Below are positions 8,483-16,549 of a stretch of 64,000 nt of DNA, in pieces. The stretch is from Bradyrhizobium sp. WSM3983. GTDB lineage: Bacteria; Pseudomonadota; Alphaproteobacteria; Rhizobiales; Xanthobacteraceae. Position numbers and translations under genes: made by a program. The stretch's first letter is position 1. Every line of letters begins with the position of its first letter. The stretch is taken from NCBI RefSeq assembly GCF_000473045.1, contig NZ_AXAY01000010.1, positions 62,001-126,000 of the forward strand, given 5' to 3'. The notes under the pieces were generated by a model. It had not been told where the DNA came from. It saw only the letters and a list, made by a program, of their open reading frames with translations, and did not search any database.

Positions 8483-9471
8483 CTGCGATCGAGCACCGGA
8501 GGCCGGGCCAGGTCGAAGTGCCGGAGCAGGTCGACCATGGCCTGGAGCCGCTTCACCCGATAGGCGTCAACATCCATGCCTGAGTAATCGAGGAAGCCAG
8601 CGCCTGTGCGCAGGCCGATCCGGCCTTCATGCATGTTGCGTGAGATGACGTCCGGCGCGCGATAACGATCGCTGCCGAGAGCGCCTTCGAGATAGCGGCT
8701 GGCGTAGTACAGTATATCCCCGCCGCCCCAGTCGATGAACTCAAGCAACCCAAGCACCGCATAACGGAAGCCGAACCCGTAGCGGATGGCCTTGTCGATC
8801 TCCTCCGCGCTGGCGACGCCTTCCTCGACCATGCGCGCGGCCTCGTTCATTGCCAACGCCTGGATGCGGGGGACGATGAAGCCGGGTGTTGCTGCGCAAA
8901 CGACCGGCACCTTGCCGATGCCTTCGAGCAGCGCCTTGACCTCGTCGATGATGGCAGGGTCGGTGGCTTTGCCGGGCGAAACCTCGACCAGTGGGATCAG
9001 ATAGGCCGGGTTGAGCCAATGCACGTTGAGGAAGCGGCGGGGATTCACGATCGCTCCCGAGAGATCGTCGACGAGGATGGTCGACGTGGTCGACGCGATG
9101 ATCGTGTCTGGGCCGATCTGCTTTGAAGCCGCCCTCAACACCTCGCGCTTGAGCTCGACGACCTCAGGAACGCCCTCGAATACCATTCCGGCTCCGGACA
9201 ACGCGGCGCCGCTTTGGCTGGCCGGCACGACCGATACCCGCGCGATGAGCGGATCAACATCCGCCTCGGTCAGCAACCCCAGCTTCGACAGGCTGGCAAA
9301 GGTCTTCCTGACCTCGCCGAGAGCGTCGGCCTCCAGCTTGGCGAAATCGTCCGCTGAACGGGCCTTGATGTCGATCATCGTGACCGTGTGTCCCGCATAG
9401 GCGAACGCGACGGCGATACCGCGGCCCATCCGACCTGCCCCGAGACAGGCAATGTTGGCGCGACGGGTCAT
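8479..9471 (-). CDS. 3-hydroxyacyl-CoA dehydrogenase family protein
   Basis: The product has 330 residues. The Rossmann motif GAGRMGRGIA lies at about residues 11-20, with an acidic end of strand 2 in MIDIKARS that indicates NAD preference. Later come STTSTILVDDLSG, RFLNVHWLNPAYLIPLVEVSPG and TPGFIVPRIQALAMNEAARMVEEG, the typical dimerisation domain of 3-hydroxybutyryl-CoA and L-gulonate-type dehydrogenases. It may oxidise a hydroxyacyl-CoA made during ring degradation. It is last in a minus-strand operon (14204 down to 8479). Its TAG stop overlaps the TAG of the convergent dioxygenase gene within one CTAG. Confidence 0.88.
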   Translation of the reverse strand: MTRRANIACLGAGRMGRGIAVAFAYAGHTVTMIDIKARSADDFAKLEADALGEVRKTFASLSKLGLLTEADVDPLIARVSVVPASQSGAALSGAGMVFEGVPEVVELKREVLRAASKQIGPDTIIASTTSTILVDDLSGAIVNPRRFLNVHWLNPAYLIPLVEVSPGKATDPAIIDEVKALLEGIGKVPVVCAATPGFIVPRIQALAMNEAARMVEEGVASAEEIDKAIRYGFGFRYAVLGLLEFIDWGGGDILYYASRYLEGALGSDRYRAPDVISRNMHEGRIGLRTGAGFLDYSGMDVDAYRVKRLQAMVDLLRHFDLARPPVLDRS

Positions 9472-9474
9472 CGG

Positions 9475-10563
9475 TCAGAATCCCTCACGAAGCAGCATCT
9501 GCAATTCGGCCTTGTGAAGCTTGCCAAGCCCCAGCGTCTCCAACGTCCGGCCGTCTTGCGCAAAATCCTCGCCGCAGATTGCGCCGCCGATGGCCAGGAA
9601 CGCCTTGGCGAGCGGTGCGGCCACGCCCGCTAGCTCAGCGACGGACACCAGCAGCGACAACCCAAGCCGCAGATCCTCGCGCATGTAGCGGTGCTCGGTC
9701 AGCACGATCCGCTCGCGCCAGTCGCCCGAATCCGTCAGGCGGTCATGCGAGCCGCGGCCATACATCCAGATCTCGCCTTCCTTGGCGTAGTGATGGGCGA
9801 GTGGAAAGTGAGGCGCACCATAGCCAAGCGACTCGCGCACCGCGATCCGTTCGGCGTCGAGTGCGTCAGTGACACGCCGGATTGCAGCTTGCGTTCCCTC
9901 CTTGTGGATGTCCCATCTTTCGAAGTGCTCAATCGGACCCGCATTCATCACGATCAGCGGCGGATGAATGATGCAGCCCGCATTCATCAGCGCGCCGGAT
10001 AGCGCGTCGCCGCAGGGCTCGATCACGCCCGGAAAGGCGCGCCCAATCACCTCGATCGCATGTGGCGCCTGGTCGAGCGGGAACACACCGACCGGCAGTC
10101 GCTTGGCGCGGATGGTGATCGCGACCTCGAATGGCCCGTGTTTGCGGGTGAGCCAGGGCAGCGTGCCGGTTTCGGCGAAGCTCGCCTTGGCGCGATTGTC
10201 GGCGTCTCGCGCTGCCTGCGCGAAGATCATCGAGCCGAATGTTGCGGGCGGCAGAAACACGACCTGGCCGTCCTGCAGATGCGGGGCGAGGAGCCGGGCG
10301 ATATCCTGCTGAGCGAAGGCGGGGGCAGGGCAGAGGATCAGCTCAGTACCGCTGATCGCTTCGGCGATGTCGGTGGTCACCAGCGCCAGCTTGACGTCGT
10401 GGCGGCCATTGTGGTCCTTCAGGAGGATGCGGGAGCCGGCGGCACGGTGTGCTTCGACCTGTTCTACGTCACGGCGCCATAGCCGGACCTCATGCCCTGA
10501 CAGCGCAAAGTCGCCCGCGGCCGCGAAAGAGCCGTTTCCCCCACCCAGAACCGCAATCTTCAA
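9475..10563 (-). CDS. NAD/NADP octopine/nopaline dehydrogenase family protein
   Basis: The 362-residue protein starts MKIAVLGGGNGSFAAAGDFALSGHEVRLW, the dinucleotide fold of opine dehydrogenases and their relatives. The second half contains GALMNAGCIIHPPLIVMNAG and a conserved-looking histidine in SLGYGAPHFPLAHHY, as in the octopine dehydrogenase C-terminal domain. Opine dehydrogenases join or split an amino acid and an oxo acid by reductive amination. What it does among acyl-CoA genes is not clear; it could handle an N-linked intermediate. It is 3 bases from the hydroxyacyl-CoA dehydrogenase start and overlaps the ligase gene by four bases. Confidence 0.8.
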   Translation of the reverse strand: MKIAVLGGGNGSFAAAGDFALSGHEVRLWRRDVEQVEAHRAAGSRILLKDHNGRHDVKLALVTTDIAEAISGTELILCPAPAFAQQDIARLLAPHLQDGQVVFLPPATFGSMIFAQAARDADNRAKASFAETGTLPWLTRKHGPFEVAITIRAKRLPVGVFPLDQAPHAIEVIGRAFPGVIEPCGDALSGALMNAGCIIHPPLIVMNAGPIEHFERWDIHKEGTQAAIRRVTDALDAERIAVRESLGYGAPHFPLAHHYAKEGEIWMYGRGSHDRLTDSGDWRERIVLTEHRYMREDLRLGLSLLVSVAELAGVAAPLAKAFLAIGGAICGEDFAQDGRTLETLGLGKLHKAELQMLLREGF

Positions 10564-12086
10564 GTTGCTTCTCCTTGCGCGCGCGACTGCGCATCAAGCT
10601 GCTTCAGCAGGAAATGTTGAACCTTGCCAAGCGCCGTCCGCGGCAGGTCGGCGACGAAGACGATGTCGCGTGGAACCTTGTAGCGAGCGAGCTGGGCTTG
10701 AACATGCGCTCTCAGCTCGTCCGCTTCGAGACGGCGGCCGGATCGTCGGATGACATAGGCGATGGGGACCTCGTCCCAGCGTGGATCCGGCCGGCCGATA
10801 ACGGCGCATTCGCTGACATCGGGATGTTCGAGCAGCACCCGTTCGACCTCGGCGGGATAGACGTTCTCGCCGCCGGAAATGATCATGTTCTTCTTGCGGT
10901 CGCGGACCCAGAAATAACCATCCGGGTCGCACAGGCCGATATCGCCGGTGCGATACCAGCCGTCGTGCAGTGCGTCGCGCGTGGCGTCCGCATTGCCCCA
11001 ATATTCGAAGAAGACGTTGGGGCCGCGGACCGCGATCTCGCCCGGCGTGCCAGCCGGTACCTCGTTGCCGGCCTGATCAATCACCTTCGCTTCGCAGCAC
11101 AGGCCGGCAAGTCCGGTCGATCCCGCGCGCGACAGATCGCCACCGAGGCGGGTGTAGATGGCGATCGGACAGGTTTCCGTCGAACCGTAAACCTGCAGCA
11201 CCGGCACGCCGCGCGCGACGAAGCGATCAATCAGGTGTGATGGCACGATGGTCGAGCCGGTCGCGACGGCCTTCAGCGACGAGAGATCGGTCGTCGCCCA
11301 GGCGGGGTGCTCGCTGACGGCCTGGATGATTGCCGGCACCATGACCGTCAACGTCGGCCGCTCCCGTTCGATGGCCGCAAGTGCCGTGTCCGGCGTGAAG
11401 CGGGCGTGGATTGTGACCGTCGCGCCGAGCTGAAGTGCCGCGGTAGTCTGGATGTTGAGCCCGCCGACATGGAAGAACGGCAACACCGTCAGCACATGAT
11501 CGTCCGACGTCATGTTGTGCATGTGCTGGCTCATGGCGCCGTTCCAGAACAGCGCCTCCTGGCGCAGCACAGCACCCTTCGGCCGCCCGGTCGTTCCTGA
11601 CGTGTAGACGATGAGCAGCGGGCAGGAGAGATCGGTGTGCGGATTGCGTCCGCTGCGTCCCTCGCGCGCCAGCAGGCTCTCGAAGGTCATGCCGCGCGGT
11701 GGCGCAAAATTGATGCCGACGACGGCAGTCCCCGGCGCGAGTTCGGGAAGGACTGCCTCAAATGCCTGCTCGAGCACCAGCAACTTGGCGCCGGCATCGG
11801 TGAGGATGAAAAGTTGCTCGGCGACCGCCAGCCGCCAGTTCAGCGGCACCAACATGGCGCCAAGCCGTGCACATGCGTAGAGCAGGACCAGATAGTCCGG
11901 ACGGTTCAGGCTCAGGATCGCGACGCGGTCACCGCGGCCGACACCAAATTCCTGCTTCAAAGCTGTTGCGGTCCGTTCGATGCGATCGGCGAACGCCGCG
12001 TAGCTCAGCCGCTCCCCCTCGAAGGCGATGGCGGTCTTGTCTGGCGAAAACGCCGCGTTGCGATCGATCAGACTGCAGAGATCCAC
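10560..12086 (-). CDS. AMP-forming acyl-CoA synthetase (class I adenylate-forming ligase)
   Basis: The product is 508 residues, a normal length. The adenylation motif YTSGTTGRPKGAVLR is present, as are the GSTETCP nucleotide motif, the hinge region YRTGDIGLCDPDGYFWVRDRKKNMIISGGENVYPAEVE and the C-terminal PRTALGKVQHF with the catalytic lysine. It should activate a carboxylic acid to its CoA thioester with ATP. The gene lies between the acyl-CoA dehydrogenase and opine-dehydrogenase-like genes in the same operon, so it may activate a pathway intermediate or substrate analogue distinct from that of the ligase at 20388. Confidence 0.88.
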   Translation of the reverse strand: MDLCSLIDRNAAFSPDKTAIAFEGERLSYAAFADRIERTATALKQEFGVGRGDRVAILSLNRPDYLVLLYACARLGAMLVPLNWRLAVAEQLFILTDAGAKLLVLEQAFEAVLPELAPGTAVVGINFAPPRGMTFESLLAREGRSGRNPHTDLSCPLLIVYTSGTTGRPKGAVLRQEALFWNGAMSQHMHNMTSDDHVLTVLPFFHVGGLNIQTTAALQLGATVTIHARFTPDTALAAIERERPTLTVMVPAIIQAVSEHPAWATTDLSSLKAVATGSTIVPSHLIDRFVARGVPVLQVYGSTETCPIAIYTRLGGDLSRAGSTGLAGLCCEAKVIDQAGNEVPAGTPGEIAVRGPNVFFEYWGNADATRDALHDGWYRTGDIGLCDPDGYFWVRDRKKNMIISGGENVYPAEVERVLLEHPDVSECAVIGRPDPRWDEVPIAYVIRRSGRRLEADELRAHVQAQLARYKVPRDIVFVADLPRTALGKVQHFLLKQLDAQSRAQGEAT

Positions 12087-12088
12087 CG

Positions 12089-13378
12089 TCAGTCGTCCGT
12101 TTCGCCGGCCTCGTACAACGCCTCGTGACCAATCCGGTCGAGGCAGAGCTCGGCTGTCCAGGGCAGCATCAGCGAGCCGCAGCGGCTGTCGCGATAGATG
12201 CGCTCCAGCGGCAGCGAGCGGAGCATCGCCTGTCCCCCGCAGGTGCGGATCGCGAGCGCAGCGAGCTCATTGGCGCCTTCCATCACCGAATATTGCGCGG
12301 CATAGGCGCGCAGTACCTGCTCCTTGCTCGGATTGGCGCGCGCCTCGGTGACGGCCTGGAACCAGATCGCCTTGATCTGCTCTAGCTTGATCTGCATCTG
12401 CGCGACCGCGATCTGCTTGGTCGGGTACATCCGCCGCTTGACCGGAGGCATGCCCGGCACCTCGCCGCGCAGATAGCGCACCGTGAAATCGTAAGCGGCT
12501 TGTGCGAGGCCCATATAGGTCGGCGACAGCGTCAGGAACATGTGGGGCCAGCGCATCGCCGCCTGGAAATAGACGCCGCGCGGCATCAGAGCGGAATCGC
12601 CCGGGACGAACACATCATTGAACAGCAGCGTCCGCGAGACGGTGCCGCGCATGCCGAGCGGATCCCAGTCGCCGACGACGGACACGCCTTGCGATTTCGC
12701 GGGGATGGCGAGGTACAGCGTATTGCGGCGTGAGGCCTTCTCGCCTTCCTCGATCTCGGTGCAGAGCACGCCGTAATAGTCGGCGTGACCGGAGAGCGAT
12801 GCAAAGATCTTCTTGCCGTTGACGATCCAGCCGCCTTCGACAGGCTTTGCTTCCGTGCCAAAAGCGACCCCGCCGGCGGCTGCCGCGCCGCCCTCGGAGA
12901 ACGGCTGCGAGTAGATCGCGCCGTCCGCGACGATGCGCGCGTAATGGACGGCGCGCCGTTTCTCGTGTTCCGCGCGGGTCTCGGTGTCCATGTCGAGGTC
13001 ATCGGCGAGGGGCCCGGACCACAGCGTCGAGCAGACATGCATGTTCCAGGTCAGCGCGGTCGCGCCGCAATAGCGGCCGATCTCCGCCGCGGCGAGAGCG
13101 TAGGTCTGATAGCTTGCTCCCAGTCCGCCGTGCTTCTTGGGCACGGCGATGCCGAGCAGGCCGACGCGATGCAGGTCGCGATAATTCTCGGTCGGGAAGA
13201 CCGCGTCGCGATCGTAGGTCGCGGCGCGACCTGCGAACACGCTCTGGCCGATCTCCCGCGTACGTGCGATGATCCCGGCCTGTTCGTCGCTCAGGCGGAA
13301 CGCCACAGGATCGAAGATCGGTGCATCCAGCGCGATCTTGTCGGTGGCGCCGATCGTCTTGCTGACTTGCATGGTCAT
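12089..13378 (-). CDS. Acyl-CoA dehydrogenase family flavoprotein
   Basis: From the ATG at 13378 the product has 429 residues. The N-terminal helical domain contains VGLLGIAVPKKHGGLGASYQTY; the middle beta domain has GGWIVNGKKIFASLSGHADYYG; the C-terminal end has ANELAALAIRTCGGQAMLRS followed by RIYRDSRCGSLMLPWTAE. This is the layout of acyl-CoA dehydrogenases, which use FAD to make an alpha,beta double bond and pass electrons to ETF. An open frame extends to 13456, but that part overlaps the hydrolase gene. The gene is two bases from the ligase start. Confidence 0.85.
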   Translation of the reverse strand: MTMQVSKTIGATDKIALDAPIFDPVAFRLSDEQAGIIARTREIGQSVFAGRAATYDRDAVFPTENYRDLHRVGLLGIAVPKKHGGLGASYQTYALAAAEIGRYCGATALTWNMHVCSTLWSGPLADDLDMDTETRAEHEKRRAVHYARIVADGAIYSQPFSEGGAAAAGGVAFGTEAKPVEGGWIVNGKKIFASLSGHADYYGVLCTEIEEGEKASRRNTLYLAIPAKSQGVSVVGDWDPLGMRGTVSRTLLFNDVFVPGDSALMPRGVYFQAAMRWPHMFLTLSPTYMGLAQAAYDFTVRYLRGEVPGMPPVKRRMYPTKQIAVAQMQIKLEQIKAIWFQAVTEARANPSKEQVLRAYAAQYSVMEGANELAALAIRTCGGQAMLRSLPLERIYRDSRCGSLMLPWTAELCLDRIGHEALYEAGETDD

Positions 13379-13385
13379 TGCGCAG

Positions 13386-14204
13386 TCATCCGTGTTTTGC
13401 AGCGACGGAATCGACGAAGCTGCCGAGAGCCTTGTCGAAGGCATCGGGACGTTCAAGATTGGCGAGATGGCCGACGCCGGGAAGTTCGATATATTCGGCC
13501 GCGGGAATGTAGGTCGCGGTCTTCGCCATCATCGACGCAGGGGCATTGTTGTCCTTGGAACCGGACAGCAGCAGGGTCGGCACGGAAATGTCCTTAAGCG
13601 TGCTGCGCTGATCGAATCCGATCAACGCCAGCATCATGGCGCGATAGCTCGCCTCGGGCACGCTTCCCATGCAATCGCGCGCAAGCTCCATCCCCTTTGG
13701 GTCTGGATCGTCACCGACGAGCTCCTTCACCAGCGAGGGCGCCAGCGACTTCATGATCTCGCCGCGGTCGAGCGGGCCTAGCCGCGCCGCGATGAACGAT
13801 TTTTGCCAGTCGCCGTCGGCCTTGCCGAAGGCTGGGCTTGTCTGTGCCAGAACGACCGCACGCGCCAATTTCGGCGATTGCACCAGCCATTTCTGGACGA
13901 TCATGCCGCCGATCGAATGCCCGACCAGAATGGGCTTGCTCGCACTGATCTGTTCGATGAATTGCTGAAGCGCTTCGGCCAGGGCAGCGATGCTGACACT
14001 GGCAAGCGGCGCCGAGCCGCCATAGCCCGGCATATCCCACGCAATTGCGCGGAAACGATTGCCGAATGTGGCAAGCTGCTGCCGCCAGGCCCGCGCCGCG
14101 CCGCCAATGCCATGCAGGAAAATCAGGGGTGCCGCGTCCGGATCGCCCGCGGTTTCATAGGCGAAGCGTCCGTCCCTTGTTATCATTGGCGCAGGCTGCG
14201 ACAC
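13386..14204 (-). CDS. Alpha/beta hydrolase (enol-lactonase / N-formyl-amide hydrolase type)
   Basis: The 272-residue enzyme has the oxyanion-hole motif FLHGIGG (about residues 29-35), the nucleophile elbow GHSIGG, a probable acidic residue in LLLSGSKDNNAP and the histidine in PGVGHLANLERPD. It belongs with 3-oxoadipate enol-lactonase and N-formylmaleamate-deformylase-like hydrolases. Because it is the first gene of the operon behind MarR-type operator site 14265-14279, it is likely a pathway hydrolase for a thioester, lactone or amide. A NicD-like role working with the NicX-like dioxygenase is possible but only inferred. Confidence 0.82.
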   Translation of the reverse strand: MSQPAPMITRDGRFAYETAGDPDAAPLIFLHGIGGAARAWRQQLATFGNRFRAIAWDMPGYGGSAPLASVSIAALAEALQQFIEQISASKPILVGHSIGGMIVQKWLVQSPKLARAVVLAQTSPAFGKADGDWQKSFIAARLGPLDRGEIMKSLAPSLVKELVGDDPDPKGMELARDCMGSVPEASYRAMMLALIGFDQRSTLKDISVPTLLLSGSKDNNAPASMMAKTATYIPAAEYIELPGVGHLANLERPDAFDKALGSFVDSVAAKHG

Positions 14205-14264
14205 GCGACATCCTTTTGCTTGGCCCGGCGATGCTAACAGGCCTGTGGGGGATGGGAAGAGATA

Positions 14265-14279
14265 ATTTTATACTTAAAG
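14265..14279. promoter_or_regulatory. MarR-type operator-like palindrome, site A
   Basis: ATTTTATACTTAAAG resembles the motif TTTTAGGCTTAAAA repeated elsewhere in this cluster. It is 61 bases upstream of the hydrolase ATG on the minus strand. This is the weakest copy (11 of 14 positions of the core). Confidence 0.5.
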
Positions 14280-14300
14280 CAATTTTCGGGCCGGTCTCTT

Positions 14301-14351
14301 GCAAGAGAGTGTTTGCTGCAAGAGAGTGTTTGCTGCAAGAGAGTGTTTGCG
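14301..14351. repeat. Three tandem 17-bp direct repeats in a divergent promoter
   Basis: The unit GCAAGAGAGTGTTTGC(T/G) occurs three times in a row at 14301, 14318 and 14335; only the last base of the third unit differs. Each unit has GCAA and TTGC at its ends, so it is partly palindromic, and the first unit is entered by a perfect CTCTTGCAAGAG palindrome at 14296-14307. The array lies between operator-like sites A and B, in the middle of the 230-base divergent promoter of the hydrolase and SDR genes. It may bind a regulator or be a recent slippage product. Confidence 0.85.
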
Positions 14352-14379
14352 GTGTCGATCGGCGCTTTCGTTGCAAAAA

Positions 14380-14394
14380 CTTGAAGGTTAAAAT
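14380..14394. promoter_or_regulatory. MarR-type operator-like palindrome, site B
   Basis: CTTGAAGGTTAAAAT matches the pathway motif TTTGAAGCCTAAAA with a few changes. It ends 40 bases before the SDR start at 14435, a place where a bound repressor would block the promoter. Confidence 0.55.
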
Positions 14395-14434
14395 ATATCG
14401 GAGGAACGATCAGCTGACCTCAGGGAGCCCGCGC

Positions 14435-15196
14435 ATGTCCGCATTGCCGCATTCGCCGCACGCGCTGGTGACCGGTGGCGGTCGCGGCATCGGCCGCGCG
14501 ATCGCAGCGTCCCTTGTCGGCGCTGGCGTCACCGTGACGGTGCTCGGCCGGAACGCGGCTACTCTCGAAGAGGCGGTGAGCGCAGGCGCCGCACATTTTG
14601 CTGCCGCCGCCGACGTCTCGGATGAAACGGCGTTGAAGGCAGCTATCGCCGAAGCACATGCACGAAAGCCGATCGATATCCTGATCGCCAATGCCGGCAG
14701 CGCCGAATCCGCGCCGTTCGCGAAATCGGACAGCGCGCTTTTTGCGCGCATGATGGATGTCAATTTCATGGGCGTTGTCCATGCTATCAGCGCAGTGCTG
14801 CCCGGGATGAAGGATCGTCCTTATGGGCGCATTGTCGCGATTGCATCGACGGCCGGGCTCAAGGGGTATGCTTACGTGAGCGCGTATACTGCGGCGAAGC
14901 ACGCCGTGGTCGGTCTTGTACGTTCGCTTGCCCTGGAATTGGCTAGCAGCAACGTGACCGTGAATGCGGTCTGCCCCGGCTTTACCGACACCGATCTGGT
15001 TGCCGGCAGCATCGATACCATCATGAAGAAGACCGGGCGAACCCGCGAGCAGGCGATCGCGGAACTCGCGAAGCACAATCCGCAGGGACGCCTGATCACG
15101 CCGCGGGAAGTGGCGAATGCCGTGCTTTGGTTGTGCAGTGAGAACGCCGGTGCGATCACGGGGCAGGCGATTGCGGTCGCCGGTGGCGAAATCTAG
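14435..15196 (+). CDS. Short-chain dehydrogenase/reductase
   Basis: The 253-residue protein has the classic SDR features: TGGGRGIGRAIA cofactor motif, NAG in LIANAGSAES, catalytic Ser in IASTAGLKG, YTAAKHAVVG with the catalytic Tyr-Lys pair, and PGFTDTDLV. It should oxidise a hydroxyl or reduce a keto group of a pathway intermediate, for example a hydroxyacyl-CoA formed after ring reduction. The ATG at 14435 follows CAGGGAG; a longer frame reaching 14045 overlaps the divergent hydrolase gene and is not credible. The enoyl-CoA hydratase gene follows 43 bases downstream. Confidence 0.88.
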   Translation: MSALPHSPHALVTGGGRGIGRAIAASLVGAGVTVTVLGRNAATLEEAVSAGAAHFAAAADVSDETALKAAIAEAHARKPIDILIANAGSAESAPFAKSDSALFARMMDVNFMGVVHAISAVLPGMKDRPYGRIVAIASTAGLKGYAYVSAYTAAKHAVVGLVRSLALELASSNVTVNAVCPGFTDTDLVAGSIDTIMKKTGRTREQAIAELAKHNPQGRLITPREVANAVLWLCSENAGAITGQAIAVAGGEI

Positions 15197-15239
15197 TGCG
15201 CGTGGTGCAGAGGCGGAACAAGGAAGCCAAGGAGATCGC

Positions 15240-16076
15240 ATGAGCAGACCAGCCAATCCCGTCACCGTGCCGCTCGCGGACTATTCGCCGCAACACTTCC
15301 TGCTGGCCGTGGTCGACGGCGTTGCCACCGTGACGCTCAACCGTCCCGAGCGGAAGAATCCGCTGACATTCGAGAGCTACCGCGAACTGACGGATTTCTT
15401 CCGCGCCTGCGCGTTCGACGACGCGGTCAAATCGATCGTCGTCACTGGTGCCGGCGGCAATTTCTCGTCCGGCGGCGACGTGTTCGAGATCATTGGCCCG
15501 CTTGTGAAGATGGACACCAGGGGGCTGACTGCTTTCACCCGGATGACCGGTGACCTCGTCAAGGCGATGCGAGCTTGCCCGCAGCCGATCGTCGCCGCGA
15601 TCGAGGGTATCTGCGCCGGCGCTGGCGCGATCATCGCGATGGCGTCCGACATGCGGCTTGCCGCAAGCGGCGCCGAGGTGGCTTTCCTGTTCAACAAGGT
15701 TGGTCTTGGCGGCTGTGACATGGGTGCCTGCGCGATCCTGCCGCGGATCATCGGTCAGTCCCGCGCCTCCGAGCTTCTGTACACTGGCCGGTTCATGACA
15801 GCGGAAGAGGGCGAGCGCTGGGGCTTCTTCAGCCGCATCGTCACGTCGGAACAAGTGCTGCCCCAGGCGCAGCTGCTGGCCAAGCAGGTGGCGGAAGGGC
15901 CGACCTTCGGCAACACCATGACCAAGAGGATGCTGGCCATGGAATGGGCGATGTCGGTGGAAGAGGCGATCGAAGCGGAGGCCGTTGCCCAAGCGCTGTG
16001 CATGACGACGGCTGATTTCGAGCGCGCGTTCGAGGCGTTTGCGAACAAGGTCAAGCCGGTCTTCAGGGGGGATTGA
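15240..16076 (+). CDS. Enoyl-CoA hydratase/isomerase family protein
   Basis: The product has 278 residues. Crotonase features are visible: VATVTLNRPERKNPLTFESY, the first oxyanion segment GGNFSSGGDVFE, and the second, EGICAGAGAIIAMASDMRLA. A PxxxxxxKR-like tail is present as FGNTMTKRMLAME. It would hydrate an enoyl-CoA or open a ring-conjugated CoA ester. AAGGAAG and GGAG precede the ATG at 15240. It is transcribed with the SDR; behind it lie operator site C and the monooxygenase remnant. Confidence 0.88.
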   Translation: MSRPANPVTVPLADYSPQHFLLAVVDGVATVTLNRPERKNPLTFESYRELTDFFRACAFDDAVKSIVVTGAGGNFSSGGDVFEIIGPLVKMDTRGLTAFTRMTGDLVKAMRACPQPIVAAIEGICAGAGAIIAMASDMRLAASGAEVAFLFNKVGLGGCDMGACAILPRIIGQSRASELLYTGRFMTAEEGERWGFFSRIVTSEQVLPQAQLLAKQVAEGPTFGNTMTKRMLAMEWAMSVEEAIEAEAVAQALCMTTADFERAFEAFANKVKPVFRGD

Positions 16077-16121
16077 GAGCCTTTCCTGCGGGAGGCCTGC
16101 AACGGGGACTTGCGCGGAAAT

Positions 16122-16137
16122 ATTTTAGGCTTGAAAT
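16122..16137. promoter_or_regulatory. MarR-type operator-like palindrome, site C
   Basis: ATTTTAGGCTTGAAAT is one of the best copies of the shared palindrome. It lies 45 bases after the hydratase stop and directly before the remnant of a salicylyl/anthraniloyl-CoA monooxygenase gene, so it probably marks a former promoter of that gene. Confidence 0.65.
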
Positions 16138-16149
16138 AATTTTCCTGCA

Positions 16150-16495
16150 ATCCGCCCGAGCGCCGATATCACCGTCTATGAGCGCAACCGCGCCGACGAC
16201 ACCTTCGGCTTCGGCGTGGTGTTTCTCGGATGCTACGCTCGACAATTTCGAGAAACATGACCTCCCGAGCTATCGCCGCATCACCCAGGTATTCGCCTAT
16301 TGGGACGATATCGCCGTGCATTTTCGCGGCCCGGTGCATCGGGTCGGCGGCAACGGTTTCTGCGGCTGCTCTCGGCAAAAGCTGCTTCTGATTCTGCAGG
16401 AGCGGGCGCGGCAGGGCCTCGAGGAGCTGAGAATTAAGCCCAAGACCCGGGCTGAGCTCAAGGCGGAGGCGACAAAGCCGCTTGCGGCGGAGTGA
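16150..16495 (+). pseudogene. Remnant of an anthraniloyl-CoA / salicylyl-CoA monooxygenase (N-terminal FAD domain)
   Basis: In frame with 16168 one reads DITVYERNRADDTFGFGVVF; after an extra T near 16219-16222 the match continues in the next frame as SDATLDNFEKHDLPSYR, followed by AYWDDIAVHFRGPVHRVGG and CGCSRQKLLLILQERAR. This is, from memory, the region about residues 25-120 of bifunctional salicylyl-CoA 5-hydroxylase or 2-aminobenzoyl-CoA monooxygenase/reductase. The start with its GxGxxG motif is missing. After about 100 codons the frame ends in an unrelated-looking KPKTRAELKAEATKPLAAE tail, so several hundred codons are deleted. The gene is dead unless the frameshift is an assembly error, and even then it is truncated. 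Confidence 0.8.
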
Positions 16496-16549
16496 CCGAT
16501 CGTGCGACGTTAACCCAATTGCCTGTGTATTTGAGTGGAGTATAGGGCA

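Noticed and set aside
7436..14204. Complete nicotinate degradation (nic) cluster
   Set aside because: Only the dioxygenase is convincing. Amidase and isomerase genes are absent, the hydrolase is not specific enough, and the molybdenum hydroxylase lies more than 35 kb away.
14045..14434. Longer N terminus for the SDR at 14435
   Set aside because: The extension overlaps the divergent hydrolase gene and the tandem repeats and has no SDR similarity.
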